Part shown: positions 54,364 through 63,766 of the stretch, one piece after another
How the letters are laid out: every line of letters begins with the position of its first letter
How positions within the stretch are numbered: position 1 is the first letter of the stretch
Assembly: GCA_900065925.1 (NCBI GenBank)
Contig: LN890280.1
Coordinates: 736,451-800,450 of the forward strand
DNA: 64,000 nt
Source of the DNA: Nitrosotalea devaniterrae
Lineage (GTDB): Archaea > Thermoproteota > Nitrososphaeria > Nitrososphaerales > Nitrosopumilaceae
Direction: 5' to 3'
Program-made: the position numbers and the translations under genes
The notes under the pieces: generated by a model
The model's database searches: none
What the model saw: only the letters and a program-made list of their open reading frames with translations
What the model was told of the DNA's origin: nothing

Positions 54364-55856
54364 TGAACTCAATCTCGGCAAATCTTACAATTGTATTTCT
54401 TCTTCTGACTCCCCTAGTTGGAGGAATTCTTGTAACGGTTTTTAGAAAAAAAAGAATAATCGAAATTGTAACCATTTGTTCTGCATCTCTTATACTGATC
54501 CAAGTATTTTTTATTTTGTATGCAATAATAAATGAAAAAACACTTTCTGCATTTGGAAATGCTTTCTATATTGACTCTTTTGGAGCGGTAATTTTACTTC
54601 CAATCTCTATAGTGGGATTTGTTTCTGTATTGTATTCGAAAAATTACATGGGAAGACAATACGATATTGGATTGGTGGATGACAAACACATTGTTCGATA
54701 TTATCAAGGTCTGAGTATCTTCTTGCTGTCCATGCTAATTGTTCCAATCACAAATAATTTGGGAGTGATGTGGGTTACTGTGGAGGCAACCACGTTAATT
54801 TCGGTCCTTTTGATAATGTTGTACTTTAAAGAAAATGCCATAGAGGCAGCATGGAAATATTTGATAATTGCAACAGTGGGACTATCGTTTGCTCTGATAG
54901 GAACTGTGTTTTTCTACTATGCAAACATCAGTGCAGGAAGTTCTGAGGATGCAATGAACTGGACAGGTATGGTGCACAATTCAAAATTATTTGATCCCAA
55001 TTTGGTAAAAATTGCATTTGTCTTTATTCTTGTAGGGTATGGAACAAAGGCAGGCCTTGCTCCGATGCACACTTGGCTGCCAGATGCGCATAGTGAGGCG
55101 CCGACTCCTGTAAGTGCACTCTTGTCTGGGGTTCTCCTGAACTGTGCCCTTTATGGAATAATCCGATTTCATATAGTAAGTAGCGGTACATTAGGACCTG
55201 CGTTCTCAAATCAACTACTGATAATACTTGCGGTTGTATCAATAGGCATAGCTGCTGCCTCGATTTATTTTCAAAAGGACATGAAAAGGATGTTAGCCTA
55301 TTCAAGTGTAGAACACATGGGAATTGTATCGCTTGGAATAGGATTTGGTGGAATGTTTGGAATCTATGGGGCACTGCTGCAGATAATCAACCATGCCATA
55401 GCAAAACCGCTGATGTTCTTTGCAAGCGGTACGGTTAGCCAAAAATATGAAACAAAAGTGATGTCAAAAATCAAGGGAATAATCAAAGTAATGCCAATCA
55501 CTGGAGCATTGTTTTTGATTGGAGGGTTTGCATTGGTTGGAATGCCACCGTTCAATATTTTTCTAAGTGAGTTTCTTGTACTCAGTTCAGGTTTTCAGAG
55601 TGGACAATTTCTTGTAACGATGATCGTGATATCCTTTCTTGTGATAACATTTGCGGTGTTTCTACGTCATCTGATAAAAATGACATTTGGAAATCCTGTA
55701 TTGGAAATGAAAAAAGACGACATGGGTAATCTGGCCATTATCCCTATGATAATATTAGCTACACTTGTTATAATATTTGGTTTCTACATTCCTGAACAAC
55801 TGCAAACCTTGTTGCACAATGCATCATCTATAATTAATGGAGGAAGCATTACATGA
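54363..55856 (+). CDS. Hyf/Ehr-like complex, second antiporter-type subunit (HyfF/NuoN-like)
   Basis: 497 residues, GTG start within TAGTG, about 13 helices. Marks: TVEATTLISVLLIMLYFKEN (helix 5 Glu), GYGTKAGLAPMHTWLPDAHS, PVSALLSGVLLNCALYG, MKRMLAYSSVEHMGIVSLGI. Second pump module of the complex, paralogous to the first gene. Overlaps the large subunit gene by 4 bp (ATGA). Confidence 0.88.
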   Translation: MNSISANLTIVFLLLTPLVGGILVTVFRKKRIIEIVTICSASLILIQVFFILYAIINEKTLSAFGNAFYIDSFGAVILLPISIVGFVSVLYSKNYMGRQYDIGLVDDKHIVRYYQGLSIFLLSMLIVPITNNLGVMWVTVEATTLISVLLIMLYFKENAIEAAWKYLIIATVGLSFALIGTVFFYYANISAGSSEDAMNWTGMVHNSKLFDPNLVKIAFVFILVGYGTKAGLAPMHTWLPDAHSEAPTPVSALLSGVLLNCALYGIIRFHIVSSGTLGPAFSNQLLIILAVVSIGIAAASIYFQKDMKRMLAYSSVEHMGIVSLGIGFGGMFGIYGALLQIINHAIAKPLMFFASGTVSQKYETKVMSKIKGIIKVMPITGALFLIGGFALVGMPPFNIFLSEFLVLSSGFQSGQFLVTMIVISFLVITFAVFLRHLIKMTFGNPVLEMKKDDMGNLAIIPMIILATLVIIFGFYIPEQLQTLLHNASSIINGGSIT

Positions 55857-57472
55857 ATCCGTTAATTCTTGATAATCATATTGGTAAAATATTATCTAAT
55901 TTTTCAAATCAAATAAAAAAAATTGATAACAAAAATAATGAAATATACATTCATCTAAAAGATGTAAACGATACACAAATAATCTGTAATCATGTTTATG
56001 AAAATTTGAATACAAAACTGGCAACAATAATCTGCACTGATGAACAAAAAACTGACAATGGCTTTGTAATTAGATATGTGTTTGAAAAATTAGATGCAGA
56101 TATTTTTATTTTTATTATAATATCATTAGAAAAAAACAACTGTTTTCCAAGTATTGTCTCACATGTGCCTGCAGCCGCCACCTATGAGCGTGAAATAAAG
56201 GACATGTTTGGACTTGTTCCTATTGGTAATCCTGATCTGCGGCCGCTGGTTTTGCACGAACATTGGCCAAATGACATGTTTCCCTTGAGAAAAGAGTTTG
56301 ATCTCAAGACAAAGGTAATACGACAGGAACAAGAATACCCATTTTTACAAGTGGAAGGTGATGGGATTTGCGAAATACCTGTTGGCCCAGTACATGCTGG
56401 AATCATAGAACCAGGTCACTTTAGATTCAGTGTTTTAGGCGAAAATATAATCAATCTTGAGACTCGTCTTTTCTACACTCACAAGGGAATCGAAAAACTT
56501 GCAGAGTCTATGAAACTTGATGAAGCACTGTTATTGTCTGAAAGAATTTCAGGTGATGAATCTGTTGCAAACTCTACCGCATATTGTCAGGCAATAGAAA
56601 AAATTTCACAAATAACCATTCCAAATAAAGCAAAAAAGATAAGAACAATTTTTGGCGAGCTGGAACGAGCCTACAATCACATTGGAACATTGGGTGGGAT
56701 TTCTACTGATGCAGGTTTTGCTTTTGGTGCAGCAAGATTACACATTCTAAAGGAAAGATTGATGCAGCTCAACGAATCTCTCAGTGGAAGTCGCATACTT
56801 TTTGGAGTAAATAAAATCGGGGGTGTAAAATGTGACATATCTGAGGGCAAGAAAAAGTTAATTCTTGAACGGATTGATGAAGTTTTGTCTGATTTTGATA
56901 AAGTAATTGTAATGCTCAAATCAAAATCATCTTTTATGGATAGATTGAAAGATACTGGCATAATACAAAAGAAAACTGCACATGACCTTGGCATTGTAGG
57001 AATTGCTGCTAGGTGTGTGGGAATTGATGTAGATACAAGATATGATCATCCGTATGCAAACTATGTTGTACATAATCACAGGACGCCTCAACAGGTTATG
57101 CAGTCTAAGATTGAAATGGAAAAAAGATCAGGTGATGTCCTAGCAAGATTTGAAGTTCGCATAAACGAAGTCCACGACTCGTTTAAAATCATAAGAGAAT
57201 CGCTTGATCTTGATACTGGCGGTCTATTTGCAGATGTTCCTGTGGAAATAACACCATATGGTTCTGCGCTTGGATATGCTGAATCTCATAGGGGGCAGAC
57301 ACTTCACTGGGTAATGATGGGTGAGAAAAACTCAATATTTAGATATAAAATCAGAACTGCCTCATTTTGTAACTGGAAAATAATAGAACACGCAGTACTA
57401 AATGACATTGTGCCAGATTTTCCACTGGTGAACAAAAGTCTGGATCTCTCTTATTCAGGTAATGATCTATGA
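55853..57472 (+). CDS. Hyf/Ehr-like complex, large subunit without NiFe ligands
   Basis: 539 residues. Residues 1-175 are a NuoC-like domain (VSHVPAAATYEREIKDMFGL); the rest is a NuoD/hydrogenase large-subunit domain (HAGIIEPGHFRFSVLGENII, YTHKGIEKLAESM, LERAYNHIGTLGGIS, SHRGQTLHWVMMGEKNS). In NiFe hydrogenases the first ligand motif is CxxC in ERICGIC; here it reads SERISGDESVANSTAY. The C-terminal DPCxxC is replaced by an ending without cysteine (SLDLSYSGNDL). So no NiFe centre can be held; it is like complex I or Ehr large subunits. Confidence 0.9.
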   Translation: MNPLILDNHIGKILSNFSNQIKKIDNKNNEIYIHLKDVNDTQIICNHVYENLNTKLATIICTDEQKTDNGFVIRYVFEKLDADIFIFIIISLEKNNCFPSIVSHVPAAATYEREIKDMFGLVPIGNPDLRPLVLHEHWPNDMFPLRKEFDLKTKVIRQEQEYPFLQVEGDGICEIPVGPVHAGIIEPGHFRFSVLGENIINLETRLFYTHKGIEKLAESMKLDEALLLSERISGDESVANSTAYCQAIEKISQITIPNKAKKIRTIFGELERAYNHIGTLGGISTDAGFAFGAARLHILKERLMQLNESLSGSRILFGVNKIGGVKCDISEGKKKLILERIDEVLSDFDKVIVMLKSKSSFMDRLKDTGIIQKKTAHDLGIVGIAARCVGIDVDTRYDHPYANYVVHNHRTPQQVMQSKIEMEKRSGDVLARFEVRINEVHDSFKIIRESLDLDTGGLFADVPVEITPYGSALGYAESHRGQTLHWVMMGEKNSIFRYKIRTASFCNWKIIEHAVLNDIVPDFPLVNKSLDLSYSGNDL

Positions 57473-58257
57473 TGGAAAAGTCTAGGAAAATACTAGGTAA
57501 TCATGTAGAAACCAGATCTCTTGACGATTTGATTATTGCTGATGATTATAGGGGCAAGATGGCCTTTATCTCCAAAATCGCAAATGACCATCAAGATTTG
57601 GAAAATGTGTGTCCTACAAGAGCTATATCCAAAAAAGATGACTGCACCATGACTCTTGATAGTGGCAAATGTATCATGTGTGGTTATTGTGCGGAATCTT
57701 TTCCAAAATTAGTTAAAATAGAAAACAAGTGTGCAAATCCTGCTAAAACAAAAAACCAACTAATTGAATATTCTGCTTCTCTAGAACATTTACCTGACAA
57801 ATCCTATGAGAAAATGGGCGTGGAACTACAAGAAAAAATTAAAAAATTATTTGGCCGTTCACTTGCAATACGTGAAATCGATGCAGGTTCATGCAATGGC
57901 TGTGAAATTGAAATTACTGCTCTTAATAATCCGATATATGATATTGAAAGATTTGGAATTCATTTTGTATCGTCACCTAGACATGCAGATGTATTGTTGG
58001 TAACTGGACCTGCTTCTAGGAATATGGAAACTGCCTTGCTGAGAACCTATGAAGCCACCCCCACGCCAAAAATTGTAATTGCTGTAGGTGCTTGTGCCTG
58101 TAGCGGCGGTATATTTGGTGATACATATGCAACAACTGGTGGAATTGATACAATTGTTCCTGTTGATGTTTACATTCCTGGCTGTCCACCTAGACCCGAA
58201 ATATTGATTCGGGGATTATTACTTGCCGTTGATAGGATGGCTACGCATGGAAGTTAA
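57469..58257 (+). CDS. Hyf/Ehr-like complex, ferredoxin-NuoB fusion (HyfI-like small subunit)
   Basis: 262 residues. N-terminal ferredoxin part with CPTRAI and CIMCGYCAES (one 4Fe4S set), then a NuoB/HyfI domain with all four ligands: SCNGCEIEITAL (two Cys), VGACACSGG and PGCPPRPE. Fusion of ferredoxin and small subunit is unusual: in Hyf these are separate proteins (HyfH, HyfI). It passes electrons to the large subunit face. Last Hyf-like gene; it overlaps a small zinc-protein gene by 11 bp. Confidence 0.9.
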   Translation: MMEKSRKILGNHVETRSLDDLIIADDYRGKMAFISKIANDHQDLENVCPTRAISKKDDCTMTLDSGKCIMCGYCAESFPKLVKIENKCANPAKTKNQLIEYSASLEHLPDKSYEKMGVELQEKIKKLFGRSLAIREIDAGSCNGCEIEITALNNPIYDIERFGIHFVSSPRHADVLLVTGPASRNMETALLRTYEATPTPKIVIAVGACACSGGIFGDTYATTGGIDTIVPVDVYIPGCPPRPEILIRGLLLAVDRMATHGS

Positions 58258-58402
58258 GGAGATTTACTGTTCAACTTGTAAGAAAAAACTAGGTACATAC
58301 AATGTAAAATATTTTTCAAATGACAGGCTAAACGAAATCATTTCGTATAATCATACTCGATGTATGCGTGAAGGGCATAGTGTGATAATCTTAAGACCCT
58401 AA
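58247..58402 (+). CDS. small zinc-binding protein at the end of the Hyf/Ehr-like operon
   Basis: 51 residues: MEVKEIYCSTCKKKLGTYNV, then HTRCMREGHSVIILRP. CxxC followed by a late Cys-His pair suggests one zinc site. The ATG lies inside the preceding gene with 11 bp overlap, so it is translationally coupled and likely serves the complex, perhaps in assembly. Not a known subunit. Confidence 0.55.
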   Translation: MEVKEIYCSTCKKKLGTYNVKYFSNDRLNEIISYNHTRCMREGHSVIILRP

Positions 58403-58528
58403 AATCAGGTTAGTTGTTTAAATTATGTTTTATGTGCTTGAAATGAGGTGTAATTTAGATTAACAAAACACGGCAGTCTATATTCCTTAATCTAATCATA
58501 TATTATACATTTGATATGATATGTGGTA

Positions 58529-58615
58529 ATGAAAAAAACTAAGCATTCTAAAGAATTTATTCAGAAAAAATTTGATGAATTAATGAAGAAACGTAAGAAA
58601 GAGGAAAATAACTAA
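58529..58615 (+). CDS. possible 28-residue basic peptide
   Basis: ATG 58529, 28 codons, very Lys-rich (MKKTKHSKEFIQKKFDELMK). ATATATTAT-like AT-rich DNA sits about 28 bp upstream. Too short for confidence; the gap 58403-58767 otherwise has only a small GATC-rich palindrome (CTGATCTCTGATCAG, 58635) that I cannot interpret. Confidence 0.25.
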   Translation: MKKTKHSKEFIQKKFDELMKKRKKEENN

Positions 58616-58767
58616 ACCATGACAAGTATTGTGATCTGATCTCTGATCAGACACAATTTTTTATTATCTTCTAAATATGGCAGTATTCAGAAAGTGACGA
58701 CTTGATTCTCACACCTGATAATTGAGTTGTAGTTTAAAAGCAAATTGTCTAGAAAAATATTTGAGCC

Positions 58768-58950
58768 TTGACTGATGAAATTACTGAGTCATCTGGAAAT
58801 TATGGGCATGCTGGTAACGAATGGGGTTCCAAAGATGATTCTGAAAAAATAGAGTGGGAAGAGCATTATGGGAGAAGAAATGGCAAGTGGAGAAAAAAGG
58901 TAGATGAGCATGATGAAGGTATTGATGTTGCAATAGGGGATAAGACTTGA
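58768..58950 (+). CDS. small acidic/charged protein, 60 residues
   Basis: TTG start; MTDEITESSGNYGHAGNEWG, then EEHYGRRNGKWRKKVDEHDE. Very polar, likely disordered. Its TGA overlaps the next tiny gene's TTG start (TTGA), a coupling pattern that supports both as genes. Function unknown. Confidence 0.4.
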   Translation: MTDEITESSGNYGHAGNEWGSKDDSEKIEWEEHYGRRNGKWRKKVDEHDEGIDVAIGDKT

Positions 58951-59090
58951 CTAAAAAATGTGAGATTTGTGGAAAAAAGCTTACAGTGAGTCAGAGTACA
59001 CATTGTTCTGATGAATGTCTCTTCAAAAGTATAAGGAAAAGCAAACCATTCGTGCCAAATCTAAATGATAGCAAATCATCTACAAACTAA
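58947..59090 (+). CDS. tiny zinc-finger protein, 47 residues
   Basis: TTG start overlapping the stop of the preceding gene. It reads MTKKCEICGKKLTVSQSTHC SDEC... : CxxC then CxxxC 11 residues later, matching FCS/MYM-like or TRASH-like small zinc fingers, with a basic polar tail. Function unknown. Confidence 0.5.
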   Translation: MTKKCEICGKKLTVSQSTHCSDECLFKSIRKSKPFVPNLNDSKSSTN

Positions 59091-59163
59091 TCTTTGTGTT
59101 TTCCGCGATGTATCAAAATGAAGAAACTTACTCTACAAAACTCTCAAAGGGTGTTTGGGAAAA

Positions 59164-60252
59164 CTACTTTCTTGGGTTATTCTGGTCTTTAAAGTAAGGC
59201 ATTATGCTTGATGCAAACTTGTCAATAGAGCCAAAGTATCCTGAACCCCAGAATCTTACAATGAAATGGTTGACACCTGCCTTCATGAATTTTTCAAAGA
59301 CTGGGATGATGTCATCTGGTGTGCCCATTCCAATTGATGATCGTGCAACATCATCTGGAATTGTCTGTGCGGCTTCTCTCATCTTTACAATCCATTCTTG
59401 GTTTGACATGGAATATTCTGTAAAGTATTTCTTGAAATCAAAACCTGCAATATCTTCAATGCCGTGAACTTTGAGAACTTCTGGCTTGAACAAACTAACT
59501 TTTACGGCATTTTTCATTTTTGCCCATGCAGTTTCTGCATCGTCTGAAAAGTATACGTCGATATCAACTGCATAGTTAAAGTTCTCATCTGTTCTTCCGT
59601 TTTCTTTCATGGATGCCTTGATTGCTTTTGCATGTTCTGCATACAACTCTGGTGTGTAACCAATTGGAATCCATCCGTCACCATATTTACCACATAGTGC
59701 AAGTGTTCTTGGTGCACCTGCTGCCATGTAGATTGGTGGTGCCGGCTTGCGGATACTTTTTGCTTGCAGACATGCTTCTTCTAATTGATAAAATTCACCC
59801 TTGAAATTGACCCTGTGGTCAGGTGATGAACCGAAAAGTAATTTGATAACTTGTAACTGTTCTTCAAATCTTCCAACTGGTTTATCCCATTGGATCTTGA
59901 ATTCTTTGAGATTCTGTGCCTCTCCTGCACCGATTCCAAGAGTTCCTCTTCCATGTGATACTCTGTCAAGTGTAATTGATGCAAGTGCGATGTTTGATGG
60001 ATGTCGTCTTACTGCATCTGTTACACAAGTTCCAAGTTCTACTTTGTGTGTAACTGCTGCAATTGCAGAAAGCATGACCCATGGGTCGTTTACTATTGCC
60101 TTGTCCCATTGTGGGACATTGCTGTGGTCCATGTACCAAATGGAATCATAACCTGTTTTGTCTGCTAGAACACAAGCTGTAATGATTTGATCTTCGTTTA
60201 ATCCAAGTCGCGCGACGTTAAGTCCCTGTTGAATTCCAAATTTTAGCGTCAT
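59164..60252 (-). CDS. LLM-class F420-dependent oxidoreductase
   Basis: 362 residues of the luciferase-like TIM barrel. MTLKFGIQQGLNVARLGLNE, YDSIWYMDHSNVPQWDK, VELGTCVTDAVRRHPSNIAL, TLDRVSHGRGTLGIGAGEAQ and IYMAAGAPRTLALCGKYGDG are typical of F420 enzymes like methylene-tetrahydromethanopterin reductase and F420-glucose-6-phosphate dehydrogenase. F420 use is known in thaumarchaea; the substrate here is not determined by sequence alone. Single gene. Confidence 0.88.
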   Translation of the reverse strand: MTLKFGIQQGLNVARLGLNEDQIITACVLADKTGYDSIWYMDHSNVPQWDKAIVNDPWVMLSAIAAVTHKVELGTCVTDAVRRHPSNIALASITLDRVSHGRGTLGIGAGEAQNLKEFKIQWDKPVGRFEEQLQVIKLLFGSSPDHRVNFKGEFYQLEEACLQAKSIRKPAPPIYMAAGAPRTLALCGKYGDGWIPIGYTPELYAEHAKAIKASMKENGRTDENFNYAVDIDVYFSDDAETAWAKMKNAVKVSLFKPEVLKVHGIEDIAGFDFKKYFTEYSMSNQEWIVKMREAAQTIPDDVARSSIGMGTPDDIIPVFEKFMKAGVNHFIVRFWGSGYFGSIDKFASSIMPYFKDQNNPRK

Positions 60253-60403
60253 GAAATCCTTCTATAGTTGTCTCAAACTAGATGTATTTAAGTCTAGTAA
60301 GCTTGTGATATTAGTTACTAATTTGGGTCCTATGTCACTTTAATTTTAGAAAAATCTTGTGTCATGGTATCATGACACGAAAATATGAAAATGAAAAAGT
60401 AGA

Positions 60404-61348
60404 CTAGAGTTTTCCGTCTACAATGTCCTTCAAAAGTTGGACTACGTCTGATTTTGTTACTGGCAATGGATTTGGATCCAAATGGCCCTTGTCTGTCATG
60501 ATGACATCTGCTGCTTGGTCATAAGGTGCCTTTAATGTCAGTTTGTCAAACTTTAGTTTTTCAATGACTTCTTTGAATTTGTCATAGAAAATGGACTTGT
60601 TGAATCTATGTGCAACTGTGGTGCATGATGATAACGAGTATCCATGTGGCACACCTTCGTTTGAAAATGCGTATGACAATGCATGACCTAGTGTGGTTGA
60701 TGCATTTCCAAATCCGATGCCTGAGAGCATTGAACCAAATGGATAGTTTTCTGGCTTGTTGTTCATTATTGCATCATAGAGAATATCAAATGCGGACTTG
60801 CACAGCATCTTGGTAAATTCGTTTCCTCGCTTGCTGTCGTATCCTTCTGTTGCTTGTGCACATGCATCACATACAGAATTTTTGACAATTGCTTCTGGTG
60901 TTCCATCCATGAAATATGCGTCAATTACTGCCATGTCTGCAAGGAATCTTTCGTCCTGCAAGAGCTTTTTCTTTCCTTCAAATTTTAGTACACAGTATGT
61001 TGTCATCTCTGCACCGGTTCCAAATGTTGTTGGGATGAGTATCTTTGGAATCTTCATCTCCATTCCAGCATATTTTGCAACATCAAGTGAGCTTCCTCCG
61101 CCAAGACCGATTATTGCAGATGGGTTCTTTGGTTTGAATTCTGCCATGACCTTGTTTACTGTTTCAATTGATGGTTCTGGCTCTACTTTGTCATATAACA
61201 TATAATCTTGAATCTTCATTCTTGCAAGCCACTTGGCTGATACATCCGGAGGTGCGGTTGTTACAACTAGGGCATTTTTTGGATATTGTGTTTCGGATAA
61301 AGCGTCTTTACCGAAATTAATTGTCTTTGGCATTCTAACTGTATTCAT
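60404..61348 (-). CDS. iron-containing alcohol dehydrogenase-type semialdehyde reductase
   Basis: 314 residues, shorter than usual (about 380). NAD(P) motif IIGLGGGSSLDVAKYAG, LIPTTFGTGAEMT, and metal ligands in DACAQATEGY and GNASTTLGHALSYAF plus the later EGVPHGYSLSS. In thaumarchaea a protein of this family reduces malonic and/or succinic semialdehyde in the carbon fixation cycle, so that is the best guess. It fits with the mutase, epimerase and SucCD in this window, but gene linkage is not tight. Confidence 0.75.
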   Translation of the reverse strand: MNTVRMPKTINFGKDALSETQYPKNALVVTTAPPDVSAKWLARMKIQDYMLYDKVEPEPSIETVNKVMAEFKPKNPSAIIGLGGGSSLDVAKYAGMEMKIPKILIPTTFGTGAEMTTYCVLKFEGKKKLLQDERFLADMAVIDAYFMDGTPEAIVKNSVCDACAQATEGYDSKRGNEFTKMLCKSAFDILYDAIMNNKPENYPFGSMLSGIGFGNASTTLGHALSYAFSNEGVPHGYSLSSCTTVAHRFNKSIFYDKFKEVIEKLKFDKLTLKAPYDQAADVIMTDKGHLDPNPLPVTKSDVVQLLKDIVDGKL

Positions 61349-61396
61349 GAAAAAATTATCTCTGAAACAATTATTATACTATTGCCTTGGAACGGC

Positions 61397-61903
61397 CTAA
61401 CTATGGAGCTGGGTTTTCTTGGATACTATAATCACGCCGATTGTGGATACTGCAATAATCATTCCTGCAATTGGTCCAAATTCTGGTACTGATGAAGTAT
61501 TTCCAACATTGATTGTAAAGCTAGCCGTCTCTGGAGGGATTGGCTGGAATAATATTCCAACGACTTGGACTGTCATTTGATATGTTCCTGCTGACTGGAA
61601 CTGGAATGGTATGGTCACTGCGCCTTCTGCAGTATGTGTAACGGGGGTTCCAAATACCTGATTATCTCCTTGGGTCAAAGAAACCTTATAGTCAATATGT
61701 TGTTGGACTGTATTTTGTTTGTTAAGGAAACTAATCTTAAGTTCTGTTTGGTCTCCTGGATTTGGTGTTGCGGGATTTGGCTCAAAACTAATGTTTAGTG
61801 TTCCTGCGCTTGTTGGTTTTATGGTTGGATCTGCATAAGCTGGAACCATAAGAATTGTCATAATTACTAGAGAACCAAGTAATCCTATTGCTGATACTTT
61901 CAC
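61397..61903 (-). CDS. PEFG-CTERM surface protein
   Basis: 168 residues from the GTG at 61903 (MKVSAIGLLGSLVIMTILMV, signal peptide ending PAYA); a longer frame to 61960 is not needed. The mature part has proline-rich beta strands (LNISFEPNPATPNPGDQTEL) like an immunoglobulin-like surface domain. The C terminus is VPEFGPIAGMIIAVSTIGVI followed by a basic KK: the PEFG-CTERM sorting signal processed by archaeosortase in thaumarchaea. Confidence 0.88.
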   Translation of the reverse strand: MKVSAIGLLGSLVIMTILMVPAYADPTIKPTSAGTLNISFEPNPATPNPGDQTELKISFLNKQNTVQQHIDYKVSLTQGDNQVFGTPVTHTAEGAVTIPFQFQSAGTYQMTVQVVGILFQPIPPETASFTINVGNTSSVPEFGPIAGMIIAVSTIGVIIVSKKTQLHS

Positions 61904-62048
61904 ACCGCTTCTTGACACACTAGGGCTTGTATCTTGTAATATATAAAAAAAGTGTAACAAAGGTAATGAACATTTGATTTATCTTTTCAAAATGCTAATA
62001 AAAAGACTCAAAATTGACCAAATTTTATTTGTTGTATGGTGACAATAA

Positions 62049-63326
62049 ATGATAATTAGAAATTTTCAACCAGTATCAACAAATTCTGCAAAAAAAGATG
62101 CTCTATCCATCATTGATGCAGGCATTGGTGCTGCAGATCCACGACTGTATCTTAAAAAAATTATTGTAAATGATCACTTGGTTCTGCCTGGAAGAAAAAT
62201 TGATCTTGCAAAATATGATCGTGTCTTTATCATTGCAATAGGAAAGGCGTCCTATGTGATGACTAGTACCGTAGACTCACTGACACGTATTGATGGAGGC
62301 ATACTGGTGGTTCCAAATAAAATTGGAGTGACAAACAAGAAATTCAAAATAATCAAGGCAGGTCATCCCCTCCCAAACAAGAATAGTCTAGTTGCAGCAA
62401 AAACGATCATACAGTTTCTTGGCAAAATAGATTCTAGTGACATGGTAATATTTTTGATATCTGGGGGCTCCTCATCTCTTGTTGCCATGCCAGATGGTAT
62501 CACACTGGAAGAAAAACAGACAACAACTGATCTATTGCTAAAATGCGGTGCAAGTATTCGCGAAATCAACTGCATCCGAAAACACTTGTCCAAAATCAAG
62601 GGCGGCAAGATGTTAGAGTATCTTAGATCTAATGCTGTGTCTCTTGTAATGTCTGATGTGGTAGGAAACGATCTCTCAAGTATTGCATCAGGAATGACTT
62701 ACTATGATAAAACAACGTTTACTGATGCCTATAAGATCTTGAAAAAATATCGTCTGGAAAAACTTGTCCCAAAGAGTATCTTACAACATTTGTCCCTTGG
62801 CATGAAAGGAAAAATCCCTGAGACTCCAAAGAAAGCAAAAATAAAAAATCACATTATTGCAACCAATAAGGACTGCCTTGATGCAATGAAATTGCGTGCA
62901 AAAGATCTTGGATATTCAGCAAAAATGTTAGATTGTTTGTCTGGAAATGTACAAGATCTTGGTCCGAAAATATCTAAAACATTTTCTGGCAAAAAAATGA
63001 ATTGTATTATCTTTGGAGGTGAAAGCACTGTAGTTGTAACGGGAAAAGGAAAAGGCGGACGAAACCAAGAACTTGTCTTGTATACTGCATCTGATCTGTC
63101 CAAGAAATACAATGATGTTACTGTAGCATCAGTTGGCACTGATGGGATTGATGGTGTAACTGATTGTGCAGGCGCAATTTGGCAATCGGATCAAAAACTT
63201 GATACAATAAAACAATATCTTGACAAAAATAATTCATACAATTTTTTCAAAAAGTATGGAGGCCTGATATTTACTGGTCGTACTGGAACAAACTTGATGG
63301 ACATTGGTCTTGTGCTACGAAAGTAG
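62049..63326 (+). CDS. glycerate 2-kinase (GckA/MOFRL type)
   Basis: 425 residues. The N-terminal DUF4147 part includes VFIIAIGKASYVMTSTVDSL and FLISGGSSSLVAMP, and the C-terminal MOFRL domain has IIFGGESTVVVTGKGKGGRN, then ASVGTDGIDGVTDCAGAIW. It phosphorylates glycerate to 2-phosphoglycerate, entering gluconeogenesis. The last residues overlap the convergent 128-residue gene by 12 bp. Confidence 0.92.
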   Translation: MIIRNFQPVSTNSAKKDALSIIDAGIGAADPRLYLKKIIVNDHLVLPGRKIDLAKYDRVFIIAIGKASYVMTSTVDSLTRIDGGILVVPNKIGVTNKKFKIIKAGHPLPNKNSLVAAKTIIQFLGKIDSSDMVIFLISGGSSSLVAMPDGITLEEKQTTTDLLLKCGASIREINCIRKHLSKIKGGKMLEYLRSNAVSLVMSDVVGNDLSSIASGMTYYDKTTFTDAYKILKKYRLEKLVPKSILQHLSLGMKGKIPETPKKAKIKNHIIATNKDCLDAMKLRAKDLGYSAKMLDCLSGNVQDLGPKISKTFSGKKMNCIIFGGESTVVVTGKGKGGRNQELVLYTASDLSKKYNDVTVASVGTDGIDGVTDCAGAIWQSDQKLDTIKQYLDKNNSYNFFKKYGGLIFTGRTGTNLMDIGLVLRK

Positions 63327-63701
63327 TAACTTACTTGCCTTGTTTTCGCCTGGATCTACCATTTGATATCTGACATCAAGATCTCTTTGTCTGATTATCT
63401 GATCAATGAACTTTACTCTTGTTTCAATGAAGATGTCATCAGTTGGCTTATTTTTTACAAGACGATCAAACATTGATTTTTGATCCAGCATTACTTTTAC
63501 AGTGTCACCGTTTTTCACTATGAATCTACCAATGCTCCAAAAAATTCCAACGTGAAGTGCAATGTACTTTGATTGCTCTGGTGTTACGATGTTGTAAAAA
63601 TATTCTGCGTGTATTCTACTCTCGTCAGATCTTGTCTTGGAATTTTCAATTGTCCACGAGATCTTTTTTTGATCACCATCAAAAAAGTAAATGTGTTCCA
63701 T
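63315..63701 (-). CDS. hypothetical protein, 128 residues
   Basis: Complete frame starting MEHIYFFDGDQKKISWTIEN. Alpha/beta with ESRIHAEYFYNIVTPEQSKY, LHVGIFWSIGRFIVKNGDTV and later FIETRVKFIDQIIRQRDL. No known motif seen. Tail to tail with glycerate kinase (12 bp overlap) and divergent from the last small gene. Confidence 0.6.
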   Translation of the reverse strand: MEHIYFFDGDQKKISWTIENSKTRSDESRIHAEYFYNIVTPEQSKYIALHVGIFWSIGRFIVKNGDTVKVMLDQKSMFDRLVKNKPTDDIFIETRVKFIDQIIRQRDLDVRYQMVDPGENKASKLLLS

Positions 63702-63766
63702 GTCAACATATTTACTAAATATGTCAATATATTTTCTGTAAACTACTGAATAAGAAAAATGAAAAT

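Noticed and set aside
55853-57472. NiFe hydrogenase large subunit
   Set aside because: Both cysteine ligand motifs are absent, so hydrogen chemistry at a NiFe site is not supported.
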